Below, piece after piece: positions 1 to 7,971 of a DNA stretch of 38,860 nt. Each line of letters starts with the position of its first letter. Position 1 is the stretch's first letter. Both the position numbers and the translations under genes were made by a program. The notes beneath the pieces were generated by a model. The model was not told the origin of the DNA. It ran no database searches and saw only the letters and a list, made by a program, of their open reading frames with translations. Source of the DNA: CAZDQL01 sp964507325. Its GTDB lineage: Bacteria; Planctomycetota; UBA1135; GCA-002686595. The stretch is taken from positions 1-38,860 of the forward strand of contig CAZDQL010000066.1 in assembly GCA_964507325.1 (NCBI GenBank). The letters run 5' to 3'.

Positions 1-222
1 ATGATGGCGATCTTCATGGCCAACGCCGGCGGCGCGTGGGACAACGCGAAGAAGTACATCGAGGACGGCGCCGAAGGGGGCAAGGGCTCGGACGCCCACA
101 AGGCCGCCGTGGTGGGCGACACCGTCGGCGATCCCTTCAAGGACACCTCCGGCCCGTCGCTCAACATCCTGATCAAGCTGATGACGGTGGTCTCGCTGAT
201 CTTCCTGCCCTGGTTCCTGTAG
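1..222 (+). CDS. hppA: Membrane-bound proton-pumping pyrophosphatase, C-terminal 73 residues (5' end outside window)
   Basis: This is the C-terminal end of an H+-translocating pyrophosphatase, an integral membrane enzyme that couples PPi hydrolysis to proton (or sodium) pumping. The visible part carries the family's near-invariant last cytoplasmic loop, with NAGGAWDNAKKYIE near the start and GDTVGDPFKDTSGPSLNILIKLM around residues 39-61 (the conserved Asp/Lys residues of the PPi site). A last hydrophobic helix and a TAG stop follow. The gene is open at the window edge, so the start, the full length (usually 650-800 residues) and the residues that decide potassium dependence cannot be seen. 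Downstream lies a perfect inverted repeat and then rsfS. Identification is very secure; ion specificity is not determined. Confidence 0.95.
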   Translation: MMAIFMANAGGAWDNAKKYIEDGAEGGKGSDAHKAAVVGDTVGDPFKDTSGPSLNILIKLMTVVSLIFLPWFL

Positions 223-256
223 TGTTCTGGGTCGGTAGTCCGCGCACAGAACACTA
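220..256 (+). terminator. Perfect inverted repeat overlapping the hppA stop codon (terminator or short palindromic repeat)
   Basis: Ten bases, TAGTGTTCTG (220-229), are exactly repeated in reverse complement at 247-256, with a 17-nt spacer. The left arm begins with the hppA stop codon itself. There is no T-run after the right arm, so this is not a classical Rho-independent terminator. Both arms are bounded by TA, and the arm sequence resembles the ends of the large palindrome at 2519-2679. It lies only 6 nt upstream of the rsfS ribosome-binding site. Confidence 0.5.
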
Positions 257-261
257 GCCCC

Positions 262-266
262 GGAGG
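262..266 (+). promoter_or_regulatory. Shine-Dalgarno GGAGG that decides the rsfS start
   Basis: GGAGG at 262-266 stands five bases before ATC at 272. No ATG, GTG or TTG lies in this frame between the upstream stop (236-238) and GTG at 350. The site therefore points to ATC 272 as the real initiation codon. Confidence 0.6.
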
Positions 267-271
267 TTCCC

Positions 272-673
272 ATCGACTCCCGTGAGCTCGCCGCAGCAGC
301 GGCCCACCTGGCCGACCTGAAGAAGGGCGAGGAGATCCGCGTATACGACGTGGACGAGCAGATCAAGGTGGCGGACTACTTCGTGGTCGTCACCGCCAAC
401 TCCCGCCCTCAGGTCAAGGCGATCTACGACGAGCTGCACGTGCGCCTGAAGGCCGTCGGCGAGCTGCACGCCCGGGCCGAGGGGCTGGAGACGGGCTGGT
501 GGGTGCTGATGGACTACTCCGACGTGGTGGTGCACATCCAGCAGGCGGAGGCGCGCGAGTACTACGGCTTGGACCAGCTCTACGGCGAGTGCCCCGAGCT
601 GGACTGGAAGGCGGTGCCGCTTCCCGAGCTCCCGGAGAGGGACGCGGGGGGGGCCCGCCGGGCGGCGGAATAA
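272..673 (+). CDS. rsfS: Ribosomal silencing factor RsfS (RsfA/Iojap family)
   Basis: Proteins of this family bind ribosomal protein uL14 on the 50S subunit and block subunit joining under slow growth. The product is about 133 residues, the usual length, if initiated at ATC 272. Its N-terminus then reads (M)DSRELAAAAAHLADLKKGEEI, matching the usual first helix, followed by the family hallmark ADYFVVVTANSRPQVKAI, and then GWWVLMDYSDVVVHI and EAREYYGLDQLYG. Starting at the first conventional codon (GTG 350) would remove 26 conserved residues, so I prefer ATC with its GGAGG site five bases upstream. ATC is a very rare start, and an ATG misread as ATC is possible. The gene directly follows hppA. 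The function call is secure; the start codon is the uncertain point. Confidence 0.88.
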   Translation: MDSRELAAAAAHLADLKKGEEIRVYDVDEQIKVADYFVVVTANSRPQVKAIYDELHVRLKAVGELHARAEGLETGWWVLMDYSDVVVHIQQAEAREYYGLDQLYGECPELDWKAVPLPELPERDAGGARRAAE

Positions 674-759
674 GGTCCTCCCTGACGGGGGGTGCCGGCG
701 CGATTCGGACCCACCCCCTTCGCGATTCGGTCGCCAGAGCTTAGGTTTCTGACTCCACC

Positions 760-2520
760 ATGCACTGGCACGACTGGAGCGCGGAGACCTTCGAGCGCGC
801 CCGTGAGCGCGGCGCACCGGTCCTGCTCTTCCTGCGCGCCTCCTGGTGCCACTGGTGCCGCGAGCTCGAGGAGAGGACCCTGGGCGCCCCCGCCGTGGCC
901 GCCCTGATCGCGGAGCGCTTCGTGGCGATCGAGGTGGACAAGGACCGGCGTCCGGACGTGGACAGCCGCTACCGCAAGGGAGGCTGGCCGACGCTGGCGG
1001 TGCTCGACGCCGAGGGGGAGGTCCTGGAGTCCTGGAACCACCTGGAAGCGGAGGAGCTCGCGCGGCGCCTGGAGCGCGCCGCCGCCGCCTTCCCGAGGAG
1101 CGCCGATGGGACCGGAGCGGGCCCCAGGGAGGAGGATTCCCCGCGCAAGGCGCCCTCCGCCGAACCCCACGGCCCGGTGCTGGGGCGTCGCCAGGCAGCC
1201 CTCGACGAGACCCTGGTGAACGAGGTGTGCACCACCCTGATCGAGACCTCCGATCCGGTGCACGGAGGATGGGGCACGCGCCACAAGTTCCCCCACCCCG
1301 AAGCGCTGCACTTCCTGATGGTGCGCTGGACCCAGACCGGCGACGCGGACACCTTGGCGGTGGTACTGCGCACGCTGCGGCGCATGCAGCAGGGGGAGAT
1401 CTACGATCGCGTCGAGGGGGGCTTCTACCGCTACGCCACCCAGCCCGACTGGAGCGTTCCCCACCACGAGAAGATGCTGGCCAGCAACGCCAAGCGGCTC
1501 TTGGCGTACGTGGAGGCCTATCAGGCGCTGGGGGACGAGGCCTTCCGCGCCACCGCCGAAGGGATCCTGGCGTGGATGCTGAACACCCTGCTCGACGACC
1601 AGACGGGCGCCTTCGTCAACAGCCAGGACGCCGACTCGACCTACGCGCACCTGAGCAGCGTCGAGGAGCGCCAGCGCCACGGGCCCCCCGCCTGCGATCC
1701 CACCATCTTCACCAACTACAACGCCGACGCGGCGATGGCGCTCTTCAAGGCCTCGGTGGTGCTCGAGGACGAGTCCCTCAGCGCCTGCGCCCAGCGCGTC
1801 CTGGACTTCCTGATGGGGCCGATGTGGGACGACCGCGAGGGGGTCCACCACTACTGGGACGGCACCTACAACCTGGCGGGGATGCTCACCGATCAGGCCG
1901 CCACCCTGCGCGCCCTGGTGGAGGGGATGCACTACGCGGGGGACAACCGCTGGTTGGGTCGCGCCCAGCGGCTGGCGGCCCTGACGATCGAGAACCTGGG
2001 CTCCGAGGACGGCAGCTTCCACATCGCTCGCCACGCCCCGCGTCGCCGCGGCGGGCTGGCGGAGCGCGACAGCGCCCTGCTCGAGAACGCCGCCATGGCG
2101 GAGGCCCTGATCCGGCTCGGCTACATGACGCGCGAGGAGGAGCTGCTCGCCCGCGCTCGCGAGGCCCTGGTGGCCTTCCTGAGCGACTACCGCCGCTTCG
2201 GACACCACGTCTCCAGCTACGCCCGGGCAGTCAACCTCCTGGTCCATCCCCCCCTGCGGGTGACGGTGGTCGGACCGCGCGACGCCGACCGCACCCGCTC
2301 CCTGCGGCTGGCCGCCCTGCGCCCCTACGTGGCCAATCGCATCGTGCAGACGGTCGATCCGATCGAGGACGGAGAGCTCCTGGCGCGCACCGCCCTGCCC
2401 ACCCCGGGGGAAGTGGAGGTGGCCCGCGCCTACGTCGACCAGGGGCGGGGCAGCTACGCCGAGACGAGTCGACCGGAGCGCTTGCCGGCCCTGATGGCGC
2501 GCGTCGAGCGCTCGGACTAG
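760..2520 (+). CDS. Thioredoxin-domain protein of the DUF255/YyaL (SSP411-like) family
   Basis: This 586-residue protein has an N-terminal thioredoxin-like domain (about 1-110) with a CHWC redox motif at residues 30-33 and the family hallmark VDKDRRPDVDSRYRKGGWPT. A long alpha/alpha-barrel-like region resembling six-hairpin glycosidases and epimerases follows; HKFPHPEALHFL, GGFYRYATQPDWSVPHHEKML and NSQDADS are typical of YyaL proteins. Family members usually have 650-700 residues, so this one is somewhat short, but no part is visibly broken. No signal peptide is seen, so it should be cytoplasmic. The biochemical reaction of this family is not established and I do not assign one. The start is the first ATG in frame. 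The TAG stop overlaps the first bases of a large palindromic element. Confidence 0.85.
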   Translation: MHWHDWSAETFERARERGAPVLLFLRASWCHWCRELEERTLGAPAVAALIAERFVAIEVDKDRRPDVDSRYRKGGWPTLAVLDAEGEVLESWNHLEAEELARRLERAAAAFPRSADGTGAGPREEDSPRKAPSAEPHGPVLGRRQAALDETLVNEVCTTLIETSDPVHGGWGTRHKFPHPEALHFLMVRWTQTGDADTLAVVLRTLRRMQQGEIYDRVEGGFYRYATQPDWSVPHHEKMLASNAKRLLAYVEAYQALGDEAFRATAEGILAWMLNTLLDDQTGAFVNSQDADSTYAHLSSVEERQRHGPPACDPTIFTNYNADAAMALFKASVVLEDESLSACAQRVLDFLMGPMWDDREGVHHYWDGTYNLAGMLTDQAATLRALVEGMHYAGDNRWLGRAQRLAALTIENLGSEDGSFHIARHAPRRRGGLAERDSALLENAAMAEALIRLGYMTREEELLARAREALVAFLSDYRRFGHHVSSYARAVNLLVHPPLRVTVVGPRDADRTRSLRLAALRPYVANRIVQTVDPIEDGELLARTALPTPGEVEVARAYVDQGRGSYAETSRPERLPALMARVERSD

Positions 2521-2679
2521 TGTCCTGGACTGGGCATCCGTGTGCACCTGCCGCCTCCTCGGCGCCCCTGTCGGCGTTGCGCCTTCGTCAACGTAGCTTC
2601 GGCTACGCCCTCCTCAGCGCGCCTTGCCAGGAGCCCCGAGGAGGCGGCAGGTGCACACGGACGCCCAGTCCAGGACACT
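2519..2679. repeat. 161-nt near-perfect palindromic element with a TTCG apex
   Basis: Left arm 2519-2569 and right arm 2629-2679 are reverse complements over about 51 nt with three mismatches. The outermost 17 nt (AGTGTCCTGGACTGGGC) are perfect. The exact centre is a small hairpin, CGTAGC-TTCG-GCTACG (2592-2607). The element fills the whole gap between the DUF255 gene and the RND transporter and overlaps the upstream TAG. It has no coding capacity of its own that I would trust. It could be a MITE-like or REP/BIME-like repeat, or a very large transcript-end structure. Its copy number elsewhere cannot be seen here. Confidence 0.85.
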
Positions 2680-2684
2680 GACTC

Positions 2685-4928
2685 ATGGAGTGGCTCGCCC
2701 GCCTCTTCCTGCGCCACCGCGCCTGGCTCGGCGTCCTGGCGGCTGCCCTGAGCGCCCTGGCGCTGGTGGGCGCGACCCGCGTCCAGGTGGACGACGTCCC
2801 GGCGTCGATCTTCCGCTCCGACGACGCCGAGTACGCCCGGCTCGAGCGCGTCTTCGCCGACTTCGGAGCGGACGACACCGAGTGCCTGGTCCTGCTCGAG
2901 GGGGAGGAGCTCCTCGACGCCCCCGGCGCCGCCCTGGTGCGCACCCTCGACCGCAAGCTCTCCGCGATCGAGGGGGTGGAGGAGGTGTGGTCCCTGGCGG
3001 ACGTCCTAGTCTTCGAGGGTGGGCTCCTGCCACGGCCGCTCCTCCCGGCGGCGGAGGCTCCCCCCGAGGCGTGGGCCGCCGCCCGCGCCGGGGCGCACGC
3101 CCACCCCTTGGTCGCGGACCAGCTCTATTCCATCGACGGCACGGCCGCGGTCATGGTCGCCCACCTCGGCGGCGCGGAGCTCGAGATCGGAACCCTGCGG
3201 GAGCGCGTGGGGGCGGTGCGCGAGGTCGTGGCGGCGGAGGTGGCCCAGAGCGGGATCCGCGGCAGGGTCTCCGGCGTGCCCGCCATACGGGTGGTGATCT
3301 TCGACGGCATCCGCTGGGAGCAGAAGTTCCTGTCGGTGATGGGGGCGCTGGTGGGATGCCTGATCGGGATCGCCGTCTTCCAGCGGCCGGCGCCGGTGGT
3401 GATCACCTCCGCCGCGTCCGTGGTGGCGGCCCTCTGGGCCCTGGGCTTCATGGGGCTCTCGGGGGAGCCCCTCGACCTGCTCACGACCCAGCTGCCCCTG
3501 CTGGTGATGGTGATCGCCTTCACCGACGCGGTGCACCTGATGATGATGAACCTCCGGCGGCGCTCGGAGGGGATGGGCGCGCGAGATGCGGCGGCCCACT
3601 CGATCCGGCAGCTGGGGTTGCCCTGCGCCCTGACCTCCCTGACCACGGCGGTGGGGTTCGGCTCCCTGGCGACGAGCCACATCGAGGCGATCCAGCGCTT
3701 CGGCGTGCTCTTCTCGGTGGCGATCGGCGTGTCCTTCGTGGCGGTGCTCTCGGTGGTCCCGCTGCTCTCCAGCGCACTGCTCAGGAGCTCGCGGCGGGCG
3801 CCGATGGCGACGCGTTTCGGCGGCCTGCACGCGCCGGCGGAGCGGGTGATCCGCTGGACCGTGGCGCGCGCCCGGCCGGTGGCGGGGTTCGGGATCGCGG
3901 CCACGGTGCTCTTGCTCGTCGTCGCCCTGGGCCTGACGCCCGAGAACCGCCTGACCGAGGCGACGCCGCGCGGGAACGAGGCGGTGGAGGCGCTGCACGC
4001 CCTGGAGGAGCACTTCGGCGGAGTGCTCAACGCTTCGGTGCTGGTGCGCTGGCCCCAGGGGATGGAGTGGCGCGACGAGGAGCCGCTGGCGGTCCTGGAT
4101 GCGGTGCGCACGATCCTGGAGGAAGAGCCCTTCACCCGTGCCCCCCTCTCGGTGCTCGACCTCCTGGACCTCTTCCCCGGGGAGGGCGGAGCGGCGCAGC
4201 GCGCCCCCTGGCTGGAGCTCCTGCCCGCAGAGCTGGTCGGCCGCTTCCTGCACCCCGACCGCTCGAGCGCCCTGGTGGTGGCCCGCGTGCGCGACGAGGG
4301 GAGCTCGGTCAGCGACCCCGCCTACGCCCGCCTCACGAGGCGTCTGGCCGCTCTGCGCGCCGCCCACCCCGAGGTCGAGGCGCACCTGACCGGCACCGGC
4401 TACGTGGCGAGCCGCAATGTCGACCTGATCATCCGCGACTTCGCCCGCGGCTTGGGGCTGGCGGCGGTGGTGATCTTCGTGCTCCTGGCGGCGGCCTTCC
4501 GCTCGGTGGTGCTGGGGCTGGTGAGCCTGGTCCCCAACGCCTTCCCCCTGGTGGTCGCGGCGGCGGGGCTGGTGCTCTTCGGCATCGAGCTGCAGGTGGC
4601 GAGCGTGATGGCGTTCACCATCCTGCTCGGCATCGCCGTCGACGACACGATCCACTTCGTGACGCGCTTCCGCCGCGAGCTCGAGCTCGACGGGGACGTG
4701 GGCGAGGCGCTGGTGCGCGCCTTCCTCGGGGTGGGGCGCGCGCTGGCGGTGACGACGGCGGTGCTCTTCGGCGGCTTCGGGGTGCCGATCTTCTCCGCCC
4801 TGCCCACCTCCCAGCTCTTCACGGTGATCTTCCTGATCGGGCTGGTGGCGGCGCTGGTAGGGGACCTGCTGCTCCTGCCGGCGATGGTGGCGGCCTTCTA
4901 CCGGCCGCGGCGGCGAGCTCAGGGCTGA
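2685..4928 (+). CDS. RND superfamily transporter, MMPL/HpnN-like
   Basis: This 747-residue membrane protein has the duplicated RND layout. One N-terminal membrane helix (about 12-30) is followed by an external domain, a block of helices (about 215-360), a second single helix (about 392-412), a second external domain and a final helix block (about 585-740). The segments MVIAFTDAVHLMMMNLRRR and LLGIAVDDTIHFVTRFRRE are the paired TM4-type motifs of MMPL/SSD-like RND proteins. Such proteins move lipids or other hydrophobic molecules with the proton gradient. The substrate cannot be told from sequence, and no membrane-fusion or outer-membrane partner is adjacent. The gene begins five bases after the palindromic element, and its last 10 bp overlap the end of the convergent PHP gene. 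Confidence 0.88.
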   Translation: MEWLARLFLRHRAWLGVLAAALSALALVGATRVQVDDVPASIFRSDDAEYARLERVFADFGADDTECLVLLEGEELLDAPGAALVRTLDRKLSAIEGVEEVWSLADVLVFEGGLLPRPLLPAAEAPPEAWAAARAGAHAHPLVADQLYSIDGTAAVMVAHLGGAELEIGTLRERVGAVREVVAAEVAQSGIRGRVSGVPAIRVVIFDGIRWEQKFLSVMGALVGCLIGIAVFQRPAPVVITSAASVVAALWALGFMGLSGEPLDLLTTQLPLLVMVIAFTDAVHLMMMNLRRRSEGMGARDAAAHSIRQLGLPCALTSLTTAVGFGSLATSHIEAIQRFGVLFSVAIGVSFVAVLSVVPLLSSALLRSSRRAPMATRFGGLHAPAERVIRWTVARARPVAGFGIAATVLLLVVALGLTPENRLTEATPRGNEAVEALHALEEHFGGVLNASVLVRWPQGMEWRDEEPLAVLDAVRTILEEEPFTRAPLSVLDLLDLFPGEGGAAQRAPWLELLPAELVGRFLHPDRSSALVVARVRDEGSSVSDPAYARLTRRLAALRAAHPEVEAHLTGTGYVASRNVDLIIRDFARGLGLAAVVIFVLLAAAFRSVVLGLVSLVPNAFPLVVAAAGLVLFGIELQVASVMAFTILLGIAVDDTIHFVTRFRRELELDGDVGEALVRAFLGVGRALAVTTAVLFGGFGVPIFSALPTSQLFTVIFLIGLVAALVGDLLLLPAMVAAFYRPRRRAQG

Positions 4929-7153
4929 ATCAGGAACTGCAGCGCATCCGACAGACCCGTCGTCGAAGCCACCGCCGGATCGCGGTACCAGTACTGGGCG
5001 TAGACGGTGGCCCCCGCCACCAGGCCCGAGTCCACGCCGCTGGCGATGCGGGCGTTGAAGTCGTAGCGCAGGACGCCACTGCAGTTCCCCGTCCCGCTGC
5101 CCCCCGAGCTCTGCACGGGGGTGCGCACGAGGGGGAAGCCGATGCAGAGGGTGGCGTCGTCGAAGGGCATGAACGCGGGCGAGTAGGCGTAGACCAGGAT
5201 TCCGAACTGCTGGCTGATCACGTCCTCCGCCACGATGAAGAAGCCCTGACCCGCGGACGCGCTGGGCGTTCCGTAGCCGGCGATCCAAGGGGTGCAGCCG
5301 GCGGAGTTCGGCTTGGCGGTGCAGTAGGTGAAGAGCTCCCCCGCGCCGGGGAGCAGGAAGACTGGGTTGGAGTAGGCCGCGCTGGAGGCGGCCTGGTTCT
5401 CGGCGTAGGCGCGATACCAGGAGCACCCGTCGACGAGCACGTCGCTGAACTCCACCACCGCCGAGCCGCTGATCGGAGCACTGGTCACGAGCAGCGTCTC
5501 GGAGGCATCCCCCACCACCCCGCGGTAGAGCTGCACCGTGCCCGTGTCGGCGCCGAAGTCGACGTGGGCGCGCACGGTGACCGGCGCGTTCGGCACCGGG
5601 GTCGGCAGGACGTGCTGCGCCCCCATCGGGACCAGCGACCCCCCGAGCGAGAGCTCCACCACCAGCGACGGTCCGTTCGAGACGTACACGCTGCCGGCGC
5701 GCAGGGCGTCGATCAGGCTCTCGGGATCGACGGAGCCCTCCACCAGGACGTGGTTGGCGCCGAAGTCGAAGGCCTCGTCGTGGGTGTCGCTCCCCGAGTA
5801 GGCGTAGAGAATGCGCCCGGCCAGGAGCCACTGCACCCAGGCCGCCACGTCCCCTCCCTGTCCCGTACGCGTGGCGCCGTTCCAGATCTCGACGCCGTGC
5901 ATCATCCCCGCCTCCTGCCCCTCCGTCTCGGCGAAGCTGTTCCAGGCGAAGCTCGAGGCCGCGGGGTGGTTGATCACCGGGTAGCCCCCCTGGGCGCGGA
6001 TCTCGGCGGCGTTGGCCTTGAAACCCTCGAGGGCGTCCGAGAAGAGGCCGTTGCAGAAGCCGAGCAGGCCGTCGTCGCCGCCCTCCATGCGGCTGGTGAT
6101 GCCGTGGGCCCCCATGTGGTTGGCGCTGGTCAGGCCCAGGCAGAGGATGTCTCCCGAATCGCTACCGACCTGGGGGCCCTCCTCGTCGCTGGAGAGCTCG
6201 ATGTCGGGGACGCAGAGGAAGCTGGCGTCGGTCACCGCCTGGGCCTCGGCCACGATCGCTGCGTACTCCGCGTCGCTGTTGATGCAGTAGCTGTGATCGG
6301 TGGCGGTGAACCAGTCGAGGCCCAACGCCTCGTACTGACTGCGGAGCTCGGCGTAGCTGAAGGAGCCGGAGGTCTGCAGCGATTCCGCCGTGCAGTCGGT
6401 GGAGGGAGGGCAGGCCCCCACGGCCTCTCCGTGGCAGGAGTGCACGTGCAGGTCGCCGGCGTGCACGCTGACCGTCGGGTTCCCCAGGGTGAAGGAGCCC
6501 GGGAGGCCCGGGCGCGGGCCGAGCCAGCGCACCTCTTCGGTCACGGCGCTCTGCCGCGGGCGCCCGCGGGCGTCGCGCCAGCGGAGGGTGAAGGTCAGCG
6601 TGACGACCTCCCCCAGCGGCGCGTCGGAGGCGAAGAGCTGGTCGTAGGGCAGGATCAGGTCGACGTGGGCGAAGGGGCGCGCGGCGGGGTCGGCGTAGCG
6701 CTCGCGCATCGCCGCCAGGTCGCGGCGCAGGTCGCGCTGGACGGCGAAGGCCTCGCGCGGGTCGATCTGCGGGGCGTCGGGGGGCGCGAAGTGGCGCCGG
6801 TGGACGCCGTGGCGGTGGGCCGCTCCCTCGGGCAGCCGCTCGAGGGTCGCGTTCCACTCCGCACAGGTCGGGTCTCCCGCCAGACTGCGCTCCAGGGGCA
6901 GACGCTCGATCACGAGACCGGCGACGGAGACCTCCACCTCGACCAGCTCGATCCCCCGCCCCGGAGCGTCGCGGTTCACGACCAGGAGCTGGGCCGCCGC
7001 CGGAAGCAGCGCCCGCACCTCGCGCACGAGGTAGGGTGCGAGCACCGGCTCGGGAGCGGGGTCCTGCGTGGCGGAGGCCGCGGGCGCGACTCCGGGGTAG
7101 AGGAGGACACCGATCGCCAGAGGGAGGCGCGGGAAACGGAGGCTCGTCGTCAT
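4919..7153 (-). CDS. Secreted PHP-domain metal-dependent hydrolase (CehA/McbA-like)
   Basis: The protein has 744 residues. Residues 1-30 look like a signal peptide ending near AAASATQ. After an N-terminal beta-rich region comes a PHP domain (about 228-500). Its metal-binding motifs are GDLHVHSCHGEA (D234, H236, H238), TATDHSYC (D286, H287), H350, NHPA (H396) and SGSDTHDE (D456, H458). PHP enzymes hydrolyse phosphoesters and related bonds with two or three metal ions; the CehA/McbA branch includes carbaryl hydrolases, but the substrate here is unknown. The C-terminal part (about 560-744) is a secreted-protein module ending in QYWYRDP and LSDALQFLIQP, which I associate with planctomycete exported proteins. 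AGGAG lies 7 nt before ATG 7153, inside a hairpin. It is the last gene of a minus-strand group. Confidence 0.85.
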   Translation of the reverse strand: MTTSLRFPRLPLAIGVLLYPGVAPAASATQDPAPEPVLAPYLVREVRALLPAAAQLLVVNRDAPGRGIELVEVEVSVAGLVIERLPLERSLAGDPTCAEWNATLERLPEGAAHRHGVHRRHFAPPDAPQIDPREAFAVQRDLRRDLAAMRERYADPAARPFAHVDLILPYDQLFASDAPLGEVVTLTFTLRWRDARGRPRQSAVTEEVRWLGPRPGLPGSFTLGNPTVSVHAGDLHVHSCHGEAVGACPPSTDCTAESLQTSGSFSYAELRSQYEALGLDWFTATDHSYCINSDAEYAAIVAEAQAVTDASFLCVPDIELSSDEEGPQVGSDSGDILCLGLTSANHMGAHGITSRMEGGDDGLLGFCNGLFSDALEGFKANAAEIRAQGGYPVINHPAASSFAWNSFAETEGQEAGMMHGVEIWNGATRTGQGGDVAAWVQWLLAGRILYAYSGSDTHDEAFDFGANHVLVEGSVDPESLIDALRAGSVYVSNGPSLVVELSLGGSLVPMGAQHVLPTPVPNAPVTVRAHVDFGADTGTVQLYRGVVGDASETLLVTSAPISGSAVVEFSDVLVDGCSWYRAYAENQAASSAAYSNPVFLLPGAGELFTYCTAKPNSAGCTPWIAGYGTPSASAGQGFFIVAEDVISQQFGILVYAYSPAFMPFDDATLCIGFPLVRTPVQSSGGSGTGNCSGVLRYDFNARIASGVDSGLVAGATVYAQYWYRDPAVASTTGLSDALQFLIQP

Positions 7154-7193
7154 GGCTGGGCTCCTGGGCCGGCGGAACGCCGGAGCCCCAGCC
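7154..7193 (-). promoter_or_regulatory. Stem-loop containing the RBS and abutting the start codon of the PHP gene
   Basis: Read on the minus strand, GGCTGGG (7193-7187) pairs with CCCAGCC (7160-7154), which ends immediately before ATG. An inner stem CCGGCG/CGCCGG (7183-7178 with 7174-7169) has a three-base loop. The AGGAG ribosome-binding site lies in the 3' half between the two stems. The fold would limit ribosome access. Confidence 0.5.
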
Positions 7194-7236
7194 TAGTGGT
7201 GTGATTCGCCCTGTGGGGGCTTTTTAGCCGGCCACC

Positions 7237-7953
7237 TCAGGAGCGTGGGCCGCCGCGGAAGAGGGGCAGCAGGGTGTCCTGCAGGCGCCGGTAGAGCTCG
7301 GCGGTGGCGCGTACGTCCCGCAGGCAGTACTCCCCGATGTCGTCGATGCGCCCCTCCCGGTAGGCGCGCGCCACCTGGCTGCCGTCGATCGAGCCCTTGG
7401 GACTCTCGACGTCGAAACGGCGGCACCAGTAGTCGAGGGAGTAGCGGTCGCGCACGGTGCCCTGGAAGGTCAGGACGTCGAAGAGGTCGCAGTGGTCGGC
7501 GATGTCGTAGCGGTAGGGCACCAGGTTGCGACTGGGGGTCACGCCGAGCTGGGCGGAGCGCACCATCAACATCGGCCCGTCGTAGGCGCGGCCGTTGTAG
7601 GTCACGAGGCGCGGGCGGGGCTGCCAGTCGACCAGCTCCCAGAAGCGCCGCAGCAGGGCCGCCTCGTCGCCGCGGTAGATCTTGGAGTGCGGGACCTTCT
7701 CCCAGGCGTGCTCCTCGGCCTCCTCCCCCTCCAAGAGGATCAGGCCCCGATCGTGCTCCACGATCCACATCCCGATCGCGATCACCCGACCGAGCCCCGG
7801 GTAGAGGCCGGTGCGGTCGGGGACCGCGTCGCGCCGGGCGGGGTCGCGCTCCCGCTCCAGCAGGTAGCCGCGGGTGATCTCGTCGACCTCCTCCCAGGGG
7901 AAACCGGCGACCTCGATGTCGAAGACGAGGGTCGTGCCAGGCGCGCTACCCAT
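7237..7953 (-). CDS. Predicted DEDD-type 3'-5' exonuclease (PolB-exonuclease-like, RNase H fold)
   Basis: This protein of about 238 residues resembles the stand-alone exonuclease domains related to PolB proofreading domains (DNA_pol_B_exo2-like). All three exonuclease motifs are present: Exo I as VFDIEVAG near the N-terminus, Exo II as YNGRAYDGPML in the middle, and Exo III as YCLRDVRAT near the C-terminus (YxxxD, i.e. the DEDDy type). Two-metal hydrolysis of DNA or RNA from the 3' end is expected, in the cytoplasm. I chose ATG 7953 because AAGG lies 8 nt upstream; an in-frame GTG at 7962 is the alternative. The gene is 18 bp downstream of the metalloprotease stop, so it is probably co-transcribed, although there is no obvious functional link. 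Confidence 0.82.
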   Translation of the reverse strand: MGSAPGTTLVFDIEVAGFPWEEVDEITRGYLLERERDPARRDAVPDRTGLYPGLGRVIAIGMWIVEHDRGLILLEGEEAEEHAWEKVPHSKIYRGDEAALLRRFWELVDWQPRPRLVTYNGRAYDGPMLMVRSAQLGVTPSRNLVPYRYDIADHCDLFDVLTFQGTVRDRYSLDYWCRRFDVESPKGSIDGSQVARAYREGRIDDIGEYCLRDVRATAELYRRLQDTLLPLFRGGPRS

Positions 7954-7971
7954 GGCGCGCACCTTACCAGA

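Noticed and set aside
7208..7225. GCCC-TGTGG-GGGC followed by TTTTT, a plus-strand terminator look-alike
   Set aside because: The stem is only four pairs and no plus-strand gene ends nearby. Both neighbouring genes are on the minus strand.
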